64,000 nt of DNA from DASWJZ01 sp963814905 (GCA_963814905.1 CAWFEM010000015.1:310001-374000); one strand, 5' to 3'; positions 1 to 9,158 are shown, counted from the first letter of the stretch. The notes: generated by a model from the letters alone, not told the origin. Program-made: numbers and translations.

Positions 1-1
1 T

Positions 2-1081
2 CACCGCGCGGCCTCCGGCCATCCTGGCGCAGCGGTGATCCCGGCGGTCTTCGCAACCGCCGAAGCCCATGGCGCAGACGCCGAACGCGTGCTCACGGCC
101 ATCGCCATCGGCTACGAAGTCGGTGTCCGTATCGCCGCGGCGCGCGATGTCGGCACGCTGCACACGTTCGACAGCGGCCTCTGGTGCGGGCAAGCGGCTG
201 CGGCCGCCTCCGGGTGGCTGCGCGGACTCGCGCCCGCGAGCCTCGCCAACGCCATTGCGATCGCCGGGACGACGGCGCCGGGCCAGACCGCCACCGCCTA
301 CACCAAGCTCATGGGTAATCACGTCAAGGAAGGCATACCGTTCGCCACGGCCATGGGCCTCGTCGCGGTCGAGCTCGCCGCGGCCGGGTTCACCGGCCCG
401 GTCGATTTCCTCGACGACGAGAGCCGCTATGATCGTGGGATCCTTTGCTCCGACCTCGGCACGCGCTGGCAGATCGAGACCGTCTACTTCAAGCCCTATG
501 GGTGCTGCCGCTGGGCTCACGCAGCGATAGACGCGCTCCTCGCGGTGATGGCGGGCAAGCGGATCGGCGCCGGCGAAATCAAAGCGATACGCGTCGAGAC
601 ATTCTCGCAAGCTCTCACTCTCAACAATGATCTGAAGCCGCCGACGCTTGAAGCGGCGCAGTACAGCGTGCCCTTCTGTCTCGCCGTCGCGGCGGTCCAC
701 GGTGCCGATGCGCTTCTGCCCCTGGAAGAGAAATATCTGAGCGATCGCGATATCTTGACTTTCGCGCCGCTCGTCACGCTATCGGTCGCGCCCGACCTCG
801 ATCGAATGTTCCCGCGCAGCGTGCCGGCGCGGATCGTCGTCGACACCGCAAGCGGCCTTCACAAGCAGACGATTCTCACGCCGCGCGGCGAGCCGGCAAA
901 TCCGCTCAGCGATTCCGATCTCGATGCTAAGTTCCTCACGATCGCGCACCGGCGAATGCCGCCGGTAGTGGCAGCGGCACTGCTCGAGGCTGTTTCGGCG
1001 CTCGAAGCGGGCGACATCGCGCCTCTCCTCGGCAATCTCGGGCGCCTTCATTCGCTGGCGCCCCCGCGCCTTGCCGTCTAA
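2..1081 (+). CDS. MmgE/PrpD family protein, 5' end outside window
   Basis: The reading frame is open from base 2, so the start lies upstream. The visible 359 residues begin with an HPG segment and continue with the all-helical MmgE/PrpD body (2-methylcitrate dehydratase / cis-aconitate decarboxylase / immunogenic-protein superfamily). A KPYGCCRWAH stretch around residue 165 resembles the conserved KxYpxCrxxH site of this family, in which catalytic Lys and His residues are found. The gene stops just before an IclR regulator on the same strand, which suggests that the regulator controls it. The substrate cannot be told from sequence; members act on 2-methylcitrate-like or other carboxylic acids in the cytoplasm. 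Confidence 0.8.
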   Translation, partial: HRAASGHPGAAVIPAVFATAEAHGADAERVLTAIAIGYEVGVRIAAARDVGTLHTFDSGLWCGQAAAAASGWLRGLAPASLANAIAIAGTTAPGQTATAYTKLMGNHVKEGIPFATAMGLVAVELAAAGFTGPVDFLDDESRYDRGILCSDLGTRWQIETVYFKPYGCCRWAHAAIDALLAVMAGKRIGAGEIKAIRVETFSQALTLNNDLKPPTLEAAQYSVPFCLAVAAVHGADALLPLEEKYLSDRDILTFAPLVTLSVAPDLDRMFPRSVPARIVVDTASGLHKQTILTPRGEPANPLSDSDLDAKFLTIAHRRMPPVVAAALLEAVSALEAGDIAPLLGNLGRLHSLAPPRLAV

Positions 1082-1112
1082 TCATCGCGGTCATTCGAGG
1101 GGCCCATACACC

Positions 1113-1922
1113 GTGGCACGTTCCAGCGAAACCGACCCGGCAAGCGGCACACAGCTGCTCGATCGCGCAGTGGGCGTCATCAAGCTTCTTGGGGAGGTCG
1201 GCGAGCAGGGCGCAAGAATGGCGGAGATCGCCGAAAAACTCGGCCTGAAGACCCCGACCGCGCACCGGATCGTCACTGCCCTGGAGCGCCACGGCCTGAT
1301 CGAGCGCGAGCGGGCAACGAAGCGCTACCGGCTCGGGCTCGCGCTCTTTGCACTCGGCGCTACGGCCGCCGACGGCACCGGCCTGCGAAAGCTATGCCGG
1401 CCGGCGTTGCTCAAGCTCGCCGCCGAGACGGGAGACACCGTCTTTCTCATGGCGCGCAGCGGCTTCAACGTTGTTTGCGTCGACCGTCAGGAAGGGACCT
1501 ACATGCTGGACAGTCTGACCGGTCATGTCGGCGGCCAGATCCCGATGGGTGTCGGACCGGCGAGCCAGGCGATTCTCGCCTTCCTCCCGGAGGAGGAAGC
1601 CGAAGCGATCATCGAAGCGAACGCCTCGCTGTTCCCCCGTTACAACGGCCTCACGGCCGCCAAGATCCGTAGTCAGCTCCCGCAGGTCCGCGCGCAGCGC
1701 TACGCTCTCGACGACGGGGATCTCGTCGCCGGCATCTCTGCGCTCGCCGTCCCGATCCTTCCGCCGGGCAGAGACGCCGTCGCGTCGATCGCCATCAACA
1801 TGACCAGCGCGAGATTGCAGGGGGATCGGGTGGGTGACCTGATCGAGCTCCTGCATCGGCAGGTCGCGAGCGTCGAAAAGACGATCAATCCCTTGGAAGA
1901 TGCAGTCCCTCGTACCGTTTAG
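1113..1922 (+). CDS. IclR family transcriptional regulator
   Basis: This is a two-domain cytoplasmic DNA-binding protein of about 269 residues. An N-terminal winged helix-turn-helix (around residues 14-70, with AEIAEKLGLKTPTAHR as recognition region) is followed by an IclR effector-binding domain with the typical DSLTGHVGGQIPMGVGPASQAILA segment region. I prefer the GTG at 1113, which has a GAGGGG ribosome site about 11 bases upstream. A TTG at 1071 would extend it by 14 residues into the preceding gene. The position right behind the MmgE/PrpD gene suggests it senses a metabolite of that pathway, but the effector is unknown. Confidence 0.85.
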   Translation: MARSSETDPASGTQLLDRAVGVIKLLGEVGEQGARMAEIAEKLGLKTPTAHRIVTALERHGLIERERATKRYRLGLALFALGATAADGTGLRKLCRPALLKLAAETGDTVFLMARSGFNVVCVDRQEGTYMLDSLTGHVGGQIPMGVGPASQAILAFLPEEEAEAIIEANASLFPRYNGLTAAKIRSQLPQVRAQRYALDDGDLVAGISALAVPILPPGRDAVASIAINMTSARLQGDRVGDLIELLHRQVASVEKTINPLEDAVPRTV

Positions 1923-2067
1923 CTTGCCCCGAAAATCAGCTCACTCTTTTGATCCTAGGGGAGCGGAGCTCGCGAAGGGTGAAGGCCGAGGCCGCATCTT
2001 CATAGTCGTGCCTACCGGACCGTTCGAAGACGATCCTAACCTCACCGACAAGAGGTTCCCCGGCAAC

Positions 2068-2217
2068 ATGACCAAATCCTACCGATCAGACGCTCCGTTA
2101 CGGATCACCGGCGAGGTCAAGGATTGGATCGGCCATTCGCCTGAGCAACTCCAGCACATGAAGGAAAGTCTCGCCCGCATGAAGCGAGAGGGCAGCGACA
2201 CGATTATCGAGGAATAA
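2068..2217 (+). CDS. Small hypothetical protein, 49 aa
   Basis: A short frame starts at ATG 2068 (MTKSYRSDAPLRI) and ends with a hydrophilic, charged stretch (MKREGSDTIIEE). The frame is open further upstream to 1900, overlapping the end of the IclR gene, but that part is not protein-like. I recognise no domain, signal peptide or membrane segment. Third codon positions are mixed, so the gene could be spurious. The region to about 2450 holds nothing else that I can identify. Confidence 0.35.
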   Translation: MTKSYRSDAPLRITGEVKDWIGHSPEQLQHMKESLARMKREGSDTIIEE

Positions 2218-2450
2218 TTTGTAGGAGGTCGCTCGGGCAAGGCGTGAGTGATTGGGGAAAAGAATGCCGAGCTTCGAACGATGGGAGAGCGTAAAAGGCG
2301 GCCGTGACACCCGCCGGCCGTCTCGCGTGGAGGGCTTGTCGGGCGCGCCAGCGACCATATTCTCCTTCCCGGCGCGCTGATGACGAAGCGAGAAAGACAG
2401 TGAAGAAGATTCCCCGGAGGCGTGGGGATTTCCGCCTTGGGCTTCGTCTA

Positions 2451-3221
2451 TCAGCCCGGCTCCGACACTAACAGCTCCACCTCCGACTGGGCGATGTGGT
2501 CGCGGAGCGCGGGCTCGGGCGTGGCTTCGGTGACGAGGATGTCGGCGACCGCGGTCGCACAGACCTGAAACAGCGCCCGTTTCCCGAACTTTGAAGAATC
2601 GGCAAGCAGGATGACGGAGTCCGCCTGCCCGATCATGGCCTGCGCGATCTGCGCTTCGTCGATGTCATAGTCCATGACGCCGCCCTCGGTATCGAGCGCG
2701 CCGATCGTCAGCACCGCATAGCGCGGGCGGAAGCGGCGTATCTGCTCGATCGCCAACGGCCCCACGGTCTCCTCGTTGTCGCTCTTGAAGTCGCCGCCGA
2801 GCAGATAGACGCGGTTGCCGCCCTCCGAGTTGCACGCGGCGCGCGCCAGCGCCGGCGCGTTGGTAATGATGGTCAGCCCCTTCAGATGGCCGAGCTCCTC
2901 CGCCAGCCACAGCGTGGTGGAGCCGGTGTCGATGAAGAGCGTGTCGCCCGGCTCAAACAGCTTCGCCGCGGTGCGGGCAATCTGCCGCTTGGCGCCGACA
3001 TTCATCGCCATGCGGGCCTGGAACGAGCCCTCCACATCGGGCCGCGGGAGCCGCGCCCCGCCATGGAACTTGAGCAGCACGCCTTGATCGGCGAGGAGCA
3101 TCAGGTCACGGCGGATCGTCTCCCGTGACGCCGCCAACTGGCGCGCCAGGTCCTCGACCGTGACCTCCCCCGCGGCGGCAGCCAGCCTCACGATTTCATC
3201 CCGTCGCTCTTGAGGCTTCAT
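2451..3221 (-). CDS. DeoR family transcriptional repressor (GlpR-like)
   Basis: A protein of about 256 residues with an N-terminal DeoR helix-turn-helix (VEDLARQLAASRETIRRDL, residues about 22-41), the KFHGGAR linker, and a C-terminal DeoRC sugar-phosphate sensor domain containing FIDTGSTT and the LLADSSKF motif. I choose ATG 3221 (MKPQERR), which has GGAA 8-11 bases upstream; a GTG four codons earlier is possible. It diverges from the FAD oxidoreductase / ABC / kinase operon and most likely represses it, releasing when the phosphorylated polyol made by the kinase binds. The gene arrangement parallels glpR regulons. Confidence 0.87.
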   Translation of the reverse strand: MKPQERRDEIVRLAAAAGEVTVEDLARQLAASRETIRRDLMLLADQGVLLKFHGGARLPRPDVEGSFQARMAMNVGAKRQIARTAAKLFEPGDTLFIDTGSTTLWLAEELGHLKGLTIITNAPALARAACNSEGGNRVYLLGGDFKSDNEETVGPLAIEQIRRFRPRYAVLTIGALDTEGGVMDYDIDEAQIAQAMIGQADSVILLADSSKFGKRALFQVCATAVADILVTEATPEPALRDHIAQSEVELLVSEPG

Positions 3222-3241
3222 GACCGTTTCCACATCTTTAT

Positions 3242-3255
3242 TGACTGTTCAGTCA
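3242..3255. promoter_or_regulatory. Putative DeoR operator between divergent genes
   Basis: The 77-base gap between the DeoR gene and the polyol operon contains TGACT-GTTC-AGTCA, a perfect 5-base inverted repeat with a 4-base spacer. A TTGACT overlapping its left arm could serve as a -35 element. Its symmetry and place between repressor and target suggest an operator. The assignment is inference; the arms are short enough to arise by chance. Confidence 0.35.
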
Positions 3256-3298
3256 CATTAGGACAACCTTTCAGGCGAAATTCTTGACCTGATAGCAC

Positions 3299-4702
3299 AT
3301 GCATCCAGGCTCGAAGAGCATTTCCTCATATGACTTCGCCGTGGTCGGCGGCGGGGTGGTTGGATGCGCAATGGCGCGGCGTCTGGCGCTTGACGGCGCG
3401 ACGGTGCTGCTTATCGAGGCCGGCCCGGACATCCTCTCCGGCGCCAGCAAGGCCAACAGCGCCATCCTCCATACCGGCTTCGACGCACCGGCCGGCTCGC
3501 TGGAGTTCGATTGCATCCGCGCCGGCTACGCCGAATACAGCGCCATCCACGCTCGCCTCAATCTGCCGCTCCTGAAGACCGGAGCGGTGCTCGTCGCCTG
3601 GTCTGAGGCGGAGGCCGCCAAGCTCGACGCCATTCGCGAACAGGCGCACGCCAAGGGGATTTCCGACGTCGCGCCGATGTCACGCGGCGAGCTGCTTCAA
3701 CGTGAGCCGGAGCTGTCACCGCGTGCCGTCGCAGCGCTTCACATTCCCGGCGAGCACATTATCGATCCCTGGTCGGCACCGCTCGCCTATCTGACGCAGG
3801 CTCTGGCGAACGGCGCCGAGGTGCGCTTCGACAGCGCCGTGACCGACGCGCATTTCGACGGCGCGCGCTGGCGGATCGCGTCGAAGCAAGGAGCCGTCAC
3901 CGCGCGATGGATCATCAACTGCGCGGGCCTTTACGGCGACGAGCTTGAGCGCAACGCGCTCGGCGACGCCTCCTTCGAGATGCGGCCGCGCAAGGGACAG
4001 TTTCTCGTCTTCGACAAGGCGGCGAGTCGGCTGCTGCGCACTACCATCCTTCCCGTGCCGAGCGAGCGCAGCAAGGGGATCGTCGTCTGCCGCACGATCT
4101 TCGGCAACGTGCTGGTCGGGCCGACCGCCGACGAGCAGCCCTCGCGCGAAGACACTTCGGTCGATTCAGAGACGCTCGCCCGCCTGAAAGCGTGGGCCAC
4201 CTCCGTGCTACCGGCTCTGAACGACGTTCCCGTGACCGCCGCCTATGCCGGCATCCGTCCAGCGACCGAGGAAAAGGGCTACCGCCTGCGTCTTGAGGCG
4301 GACAGGCGGTGGCTCACCGTTGGCGGCATCCGCTCCACCGGCCTCACCGCCGCGCTCGGCATCGCCGCCCATGCCGTCAAGCTCATCGCCGAGGCCGGCG
4401 AGGCCTTTGCGCCGATCAAAGAGCCGGTCTGGCCGCAGGTGCCGTGCCTGGCGGAGGAAGGCCTGCGGGACTGGGCGAAGCCCGGCCACGGCGGCATCGT
4501 CTGCCATTGCGAGATGGTTACGGAGCGCGAGATCCGGCAGGCGCTGAGCGGGCGGCTCGCCGCCCGCGACCTCGGCGGGCTGAAACGCCGGACGCGCGCC
4601 ACCATGGGGCGCTGCCAGGGCTTCTACTGCCTGGCGCATCTCGCCAAGCTCACCGAAGGCCACTTCCGCGAGCCGCTCGCCGAGGCGTTGGCCGATGGCT
4701 GA
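3299..4702 (+). CDS. FAD-dependent oxidoreductase, GlpA-like with BFD-type [2Fe-2S] domain
   Basis: A 467-residue protein with an N-terminal dinucleotide-binding loop (VVGGGVVG, residues 15-22), a DAO/glycerol-3-phosphate dehydrogenase-type FAD fold, and a C-terminal bacterioferritin-associated-ferredoxin-like domain from about residue 390. In that domain VCHCEMVTEREI and MGRCQGFYC supply four cysteines for an iron-sulfur cluster. This layout is that of anaerobic glycerol-3-phosphate dehydrogenase subunit A and relatives. It is the first gene of the operon and overlaps the next by 8 bases, so the two products probably form a complex that oxidises a phosphorylated polyol. The exact substrate is unknown. 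The ribosome site is weak. Confidence 0.8.
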   Translation: MHPGSKSISSYDFAVVGGGVVGCAMARRLALDGATVLLIEAGPDILSGASKANSAILHTGFDAPAGSLEFDCIRAGYAEYSAIHARLNLPLLKTGAVLVAWSEAEAAKLDAIREQAHAKGISDVAPMSRGELLQREPELSPRAVAALHIPGEHIIDPWSAPLAYLTQALANGAEVRFDSAVTDAHFDGARWRIASKQGAVTARWIINCAGLYGDELERNALGDASFEMRPRKGQFLVFDKAASRLLRTTILPVPSERSKGIVVCRTIFGNVLVGPTADEQPSREDTSVDSETLARLKAWATSVLPALNDVPVTAAYAGIRPATEEKGYRLRLEADRRWLTVGGIRSTGLTAALGIAAHAVKLIAEAGEAFAPIKEPVWPQVPCLAEEGLRDWAKPGHGGIVCHCEMVTEREIRQALSGRLAARDLGGLKRRTRATMGRCQGFYCLAHLAKLTEGHFREPLAEALADG

Positions 4703-5999
4703 CGCCGCCATCTCCTGCGACGTGGCGATCGTCGGCGCGGGACCGGCGGGGCTTGCGGCCGCCACCGAGCTCAAGGCACGCGGCATCCGATCCGTCCTCG
4801 TCATCGAGCGCGCGGCGGAAGCCGGCGGCGTGCCGCGCCATTGCGGGCATCCGCCGTTCGGCATGCGCGAATTCGGACGCGTGCTGCGCGGGCCGGACTA
4901 CGCCGCCCGCCTCGTCGCCCGCGCCGAGGCCGCGGGCGCAGAAATCCTGCGCAAGACGGATGTCCTCAGCGCCGATGCCGGCGGCATGCTGCTCGTCACC
5001 CGATCCGAAGGCACTGCCGAGATCGCGGCAAAGCGCGTGCTGCTTGCAACCGGCGTGCGCGAGACGCCGCGCGCGGCACGCCTTATCGGCGGGTCGCGGC
5101 CGCAAGGCGTGATGACCACCGGCGCGCTGCAGGCGATGGTCTACCTCAATCGCCAGGCGCCGTTCCGCAATCCGGTCATCGTCGGCACCGAGCTCGTCAG
5201 CTTCTCCGCACTCCTCACCTGCCGCCACGCCGACATCCGCCCGGCTGCGATGATCGAGCCCGGTGATCGACCAACCGCCTGGCGCGTCTCCCTCGGCCTG
5301 CCCCTGGCGATGCGCGTGCCGGTCTTCCTCAACACGCGCGTCGTCGCCGTGGAGGGACGCGAGCGTGTCGAGGCCGTGGTGGTCGCCGACGCAAAGGGCG
5401 AGCGCCGCCTCGCCTGCGACGGGGTACTCTTTACCGGCCGTTTCACGCCGGAGGCGTCGCTGGTGCGCATGGGGCACTTGGCTTTCGACCCTGCAAGCGG
5501 TGGCCCGGTGGTCGACCAGTACGGCCGTTGCTCCGACCCGTCCTATTTCGCCGCCGGCAATCTGCTGCGCCCGGTAGAGACCGCCGGCTGGAGCTGGCGC
5601 GAGGGCCGCGAAGTGGGCGCCGCCGTCGCCACCGACCTGACCGACGGGCTTCCGCAGGCGGAACGGACGCTCACGATCACGCCGGTTGCGCCGGTGCGCT
5701 ACGCGCTTCCCCAGACAATCAGCCTGCCGATCGGCCGGCCGGCGCTTCCGGCATTGCAGCTTCGCGTCGCGCGCGCCGTCAGCGGCACGCTGCGCCTCAG
5801 GCTTGGCTCGCACACCGTCTGGCAGCGCCGCGTCAGCGCGCGTCCGGAACAGCGGCTCACTGTGCCGCTCGATCCCGGTGCGCTTCGCTCGGCGAAAGGC
5901 AGCCTGGAGATCGGATTTTCGGAGGAACGCCCCGAGGGCGTCTTAGCACCGCAGCTGGTGGGGGAACCGCCGCACCAAATCGGAGAGGAAGGGAGATAG
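4695..5999 (+). CDS. NAD(P)/FAD-dependent oxidoreductase (HcnB-like) with extra C-terminal domain
   Basis: A 434-residue flavoprotein with an N-terminal FAD loop (IVGAGPAGLAA, residues 13-23), an ATGVRE segment near residue 120, and a C-terminal FAD-contact segment (FAAGNLLRPVETAG). It belongs to the pyridine nucleotide-disulfide oxidoreductase family, close to HcnB and to small dehydrogenase partners of GlpA. After about residue 325 comes a roughly 110-residue beta-rich tail (LRLRLGSHTVWQRR and others) that I do not recognise and that typical HcnB-like proteins lack. It overlaps the upstream GlpA-like gene by 8 bases, so translational coupling and a heteromeric dehydrogenase are likely. Confidence 0.72.
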   Translation: MADAAISCDVAIVGAGPAGLAAATELKARGIRSVLVIERAAEAGGVPRHCGHPPFGMREFGRVLRGPDYAARLVARAEAAGAEILRKTDVLSADAGGMLLVTRSEGTAEIAAKRVLLATGVRETPRAARLIGGSRPQGVMTTGALQAMVYLNRQAPFRNPVIVGTELVSFSALLTCRHADIRPAAMIEPGDRPTAWRVSLGLPLAMRVPVFLNTRVVAVEGRERVEAVVVADAKGERRLACDGVLFTGRFTPEASLVRMGHLAFDPASGGPVVDQYGRCSDPSYFAAGNLLRPVETAGWSWREGREVGAAVATDLTDGLPQAERTLTITPVAPVRYALPQTISLPIGRPALPALQLRVARAVSGTLRLRLGSHTVWQRRVSARPEQRLTVPLDPGALRSAKGSLEIGFSEERPEGVLAPQLVGEPPHQIGEEGR

Positions 6000-6001
6000 T
6001 C

Positions 6002-7162
6002 ATGCGAAGGAAGATTACACGAAGGTCCGTCCTGAAGGGCATGGGAACGGCGGCGGCCGCCTCGGCACTGCCGCTTCCCTACATCCGCAACGCCGCCGCG
6101 GCGACGATGGAGCTGCGCTGGCTTGGATGGGAGCACTACAACGTCAAGTCCATCGTTGAGGGCTTCGAGAAGGAATACGGCGTCACCGTTTCCTCCGGCT
6201 TCTTCGACGGCAACTCGGAGGCCTACAACAAGCTGCGCGCCGGCGGCACGAACGACTTCGACCTCGTGATGGCCGACGGCTTCTGGCCGCGTCTCTACGG
6301 CAAGCAGGGCCTGACGCAGCCGGTCGACTATTCGAAGCTCGGCAACATGCAGTACGTGTTCGACGACTTCAAAGCGCCGAACTACATGCTGCTGACCGAA
6401 GAGGGCGGCTCCAACACCATCGCTGCGCCGAACTGCTGGGGTGGTTACGGCTTCACCGTCAATCTCGGCAAGGTGGACGCGGCCAATTCCACTAGTGTGT
6501 CGCTGCTCTTCAACGACAAATACGCAAAGCACCTGTCGACCAGCGCCCGCTTCGAGGAGAACATCGCGCTTGCCGGCATCCTCGCCGCCCACACCATGGG
6601 CACGCAGGACAGCCCGCGTCCCGACGGCAAGTCCTTCAACCCCTACGTCCTGACCGACGAGGAGCTGGAGGAAGCCAAGCGCCTGTTAATCAAACAGAAG
6701 GGCCTGCTCCTCACCCGCTGGAACGACGAAGACACGCTCGAGCGGCTCTTGCGCGCCCAGGCGGTGTGGGCCTCGCCGGAATGGTCGGGCATCTATCGCC
6801 GCATCCGCTTCGACGAGCTCGACGGCAAAACCGACCTCCACATGACGCATGTGCTGAAGCCGGACGAAGGCGGCCTCGGCTGGGTCGACACGTGGAACAT
6901 CACCGCCGGCGTCAAGGACTCCGAGAAGCTTGACCTCGCGCACAAGTGGATCGACTGGCGTCTGAAGCCGGATAACATGGCGATCATCGCGACCGATATC
7001 GGATGGTCACCGACCGTCGATGTGCGCAAGATGATCCCGCAGCGCTATGTAGACACGATGTTCCTGGACCACACCGACGCGATCAAGGGCCTCTACCAGT
7101 TCGATGCGCCGTCCTCGCCGGAGAAGTGGGAGCGCGTCTGGTCCGAGGTCGAGGCCGCGTAG
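6002..7162 (+). CDS. ABC transporter substrate-binding protein, spermidine/putrescine type, Tat-exported
   Basis: A 386-residue periplasmic binding protein of solute-binding family 1 (PotD/PotF-like). The N terminus has a twin-arginine signal (TRRSVLKG followed by an Ala-rich stretch and cleavage near NAAAA), so it is exported folded. A strong GGAAGGGAG ribosome site precedes ATG 6002. It delivers the substrate to the PotA/PotB/PotC-like proteins encoded next. Given the kinase and dehydrogenases in the operon, the ligand is more likely a polyol or related compound than a polyamine; this is inference. Confidence 0.83.
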   Translation: MRRKITRRSVLKGMGTAAAASALPLPYIRNAAAATMELRWLGWEHYNVKSIVEGFEKEYGVTVSSGFFDGNSEAYNKLRAGGTNDFDLVMADGFWPRLYGKQGLTQPVDYSKLGNMQYVFDDFKAPNYMLLTEEGGSNTIAAPNCWGGYGFTVNLGKVDAANSTSVSLLFNDKYAKHLSTSARFEENIALAGILAAHTMGTQDSPRPDGKSFNPYVLTDEELEEAKRLLIKQKGLLLTRWNDEDTLERLLRAQAVWASPEWSGIYRRIRFDELDGKTDLHMTHVLKPDEGGLGWVDTWNITAGVKDSEKLDLAHKWIDWRLKPDNMAIIATDIGWSPTVDVRKMIPQRYVDTMFLDHTDAIKGLYQFDAPSSPEKWERVWSEVEAA

Positions 7163-7180
7163 GTCCACGACGGAAAAGCC

Positions 7181-7206
7181 GAGACGGGGACGCATGCCCC
7201 CGTCTC
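7181..7206 (+). terminator. Intra-operon hairpin after binding-protein gene
   Basis: GAGACGGGG and CCCCGTCTC form a perfect 9-base stem with an 8-base loop, 18 bases behind the stop codon of the binding-protein gene. There is no U-tract, so it is more likely a 3'-end stabiliser or weak attenuator that lets the abundant binding protein be made in excess over the membrane proteins. Confidence 0.5.
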
Positions 7207-7222
7207 CAGCCGGGGATTGATC

Positions 7223-8284
7223 ATGCCGAATCACGTATTGACGCTCGATCACCTGACCAAGCGCTTCGGTAAGGTCGTCGCGGCCGAGAATATCGAACTC
7301 GCCGTCAACCAGACCGAGTTCTTCTCGCTGCTCGGGCCGTCCGGTTCCGGCAAGACGACGATGCTGCGCATGATCGCGGGGCTGGAGCGGCCCGATTCCG
7401 GACGCATCGTCATCTCCGGACGCGACATCACCGACCTGCCGCCCTACCGGCGCAGCATCGGGATGGTGTTCCAGGACTTCCTGCTCTTTCCGCACAAGAC
7501 GGTTGCGGAGAACATCGTCTTTCCGCTGCGCATGCAGGGCGCGCCGGCGCAGGAGCAGAAGCGCAGCCTCGAATGGGTGGCCAGCCTCGTGCACCTCGAG
7601 GGCCTCGAAGGGCGCTATCCGCATCAGCTTTCGGGCGGCCAGAAGCAGCGCGTGGCGCTCGCCCGCGGGCTCGTCTCGCGCCCTGCTTTGCTGCTCCTCG
7701 ACGAGCCGCTCGCCAACCTCGATCGCGAGCTCAGGAAGGAGATGGAGGTGGAGATCCGCCGTTACCAGACGGAGCTCGCGATCCCCTTCGTCTATGTCAC
7801 GCACAATCAGGAAGAAGCGCTCACCATGTCCGACCGCATGGCGGTGATGCGTGACGGCCGCCTGGAGCAGGTCGGCGGCAAGCTCGACCTCTATCATAAC
7901 CCGCAGACCCGCTTCGTCGCCTCGTTCCTCGGCTCGCCCAACACGCTGGAGGGCAAGGTCGTCGAGGTGAAGGACGGGCAGGCGACGATCGACTGGCGCG
8001 GCCACAAATTCTCCGCCCGCTCCCATGACGGCCTCAAGCCCGGCACCGACGCGCTCTGCTATATCAAGAGCGAGAAGATCGCGATCTCAGGCGACGGCGG
8101 CACGATCGGCGGATCGTTGCGCGACGCCATCTTCAAGGGGCAGTACGTCGACTATCTCGTGCGCCTCCCCGATGGCCGCGAGCTGACTGTGAGCGGGCCG
8201 CAGCTCGACCTTGCGCCGGGCGCGAATGTCGGCCTCTCCTGGCCGACGGAAGCCGGCGACGCCTTTCCCGCGTCGGCGGCGTAG
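7223..8284 (+). CDS. ABC transporter ATP-binding protein (PotA-like)
   Basis: A 353-residue ATPase with Walker A (GPSGSGKT), Q-loop (VFQDF), signature LSGGQKQRVALARGL and Walker B (LLLLDEPLANLD), followed by a C-terminal TOBE-type regulatory domain from about residue 240. This is the arrangement of PotA/MalK-type importers. ATG 7223 has GGGGA six bases upstream. It energises uptake through the two permeases encoded directly downstream. Confidence 0.9.
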   Translation: MPNHVLTLDHLTKRFGKVVAAENIELAVNQTEFFSLLGPSGSGKTTMLRMIAGLERPDSGRIVISGRDITDLPPYRRSIGMVFQDFLLFPHKTVAENIVFPLRMQGAPAQEQKRSLEWVASLVHLEGLEGRYPHQLSGGQKQRVALARGLVSRPALLLLDEPLANLDRELRKEMEVEIRRYQTELAIPFVYVTHNQEEALTMSDRMAVMRDGRLEQVGGKLDLYHNPQTRFVASFLGSPNTLEGKVVEVKDGQATIDWRGHKFSARSHDGLKPGTDALCYIKSEKIAISGDGGTIGGSLRDAIFKGQYVDYLVRLPDGRELTVSGPQLDLAPGANVGLSWPTEAGDAFPASAA

Positions 8285-8288
8285 CGCG

Positions 8289-9158
8289 ATGTCGAGGACC
8301 TTCCGCTTCTGGCTTCTGGTGCTGCCGGGGACGGCTTTCCTCGTCGTCTTCCTGGTGCTGCCGCTGATCTCGATCGTGATGTTCAGCTTCTGGCGCACGG
8401 AGAGCTACGTTCTCATCCGCGACTGGAACCTCGACAATTACCGCACGCTGGTCACCGATCCCACCTATCTGACGTTCCTGCTGCGCTCGCTCGTCATGGC
8501 GGCAGCCGTCTCCGCCACCTCGCTCATCTATGCGTGGCCGGTCGCCTTCTTCATCGCCCGCCACGGCGGCCGCTACAAGCTGATCCTGCTGTTGCTCACC
8601 TCCGCGCCGTTCCTGACCGGCGAGGTGCTGCGCGTCACCGCGCTGCAGCAGATATTCGGCCCGATCGGCGTCATCAACATGGCGCTCACGACCTACGGCT
8701 TCGAGCCGATCAACGCTCTCATGTATTCGTCGTACGCAACCGCGATCGGACTCGTCTATCTGTGGGTGCCGTTCATGGTGCTGGCGATATATCTGAGCCT
8801 CTTGAACTTCGACTTCGACCTTCTTGAGGTGGCCAAGGTGAACGGCGCGAAGCCGCTGCGCGCCTTCTTCGAGGTGACCTGGCCGCTGAACCGCGCCGGA
8901 ACGGCGATCGGCGTCGTGCTGGTGTTCATCCCGACGCTCGCCTCCTCCGTCACTTCGCAGTTCCTGGGCGGCCCTGACGGCGCCCTCTACGGCAACATCC
9001 TCGCCCACCAGTTCGGCGCGACGGGAACATGGGCCTTCGGGTCGGCGATGGGGGTCGTGCTTTTTGCCATATCGCTGCTCGTCATTCTGACCGTGTGGTG
9101 GTGGATCGGCGATCTGCGCCGGTCCGGGGTCACCGCACCCGGGGGGGCGGAGTTATGA
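8289..9158 (+). CDS. ABC transporter permease (PotB-like)
   Basis: A 289-residue inner-membrane protein with six predicted hydrophobic segments, the first at about residues 8-30. It contains an EAA-type loop (LLEVAKVNGAKPLRAFFEV) that docks on the ATPase. It starts five bases behind the ATPase stop and overlaps the following permease through ATGA, as expected for a single transport operon. It belongs to the spermidine/putrescine-type permease family. Confidence 0.87.
   Translation: MSRTFRFWLLVLPGTAFLVVFLVLPLISIVMFSFWRTESYVLIRDWNLDNYRTLVTDPTYLTFLLRSLVMAAAVSATSLIYAWPVAFFIARHGGRYKLILLLLTSAPFLTGEVLRVTALQQIFGPIGVINMALTTYGFEPINALMYSSYATAIGLVYLWVPFMVLAIYLSLLNFDFDLLEVAKVNGAKPLRAFFEVTWPLNRAGTAIGVVLVFIPTLASSVTSQFLGGPDGALYGNILAHQFGATGTWAFGSAMGVVLFAISLLVILTVWWWIGDLRRSGVTAPGGAEL

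Noticed and set aside
4650..5813. Long antisense frame inside the FAD oxidoreductase gene
   Set aside because: GC-rich genes leave open frames on the opposite strand; the product is Arg/Ala/His-rich low-complexity sequence, whereas the plus strand has clear flavoprotein motifs.
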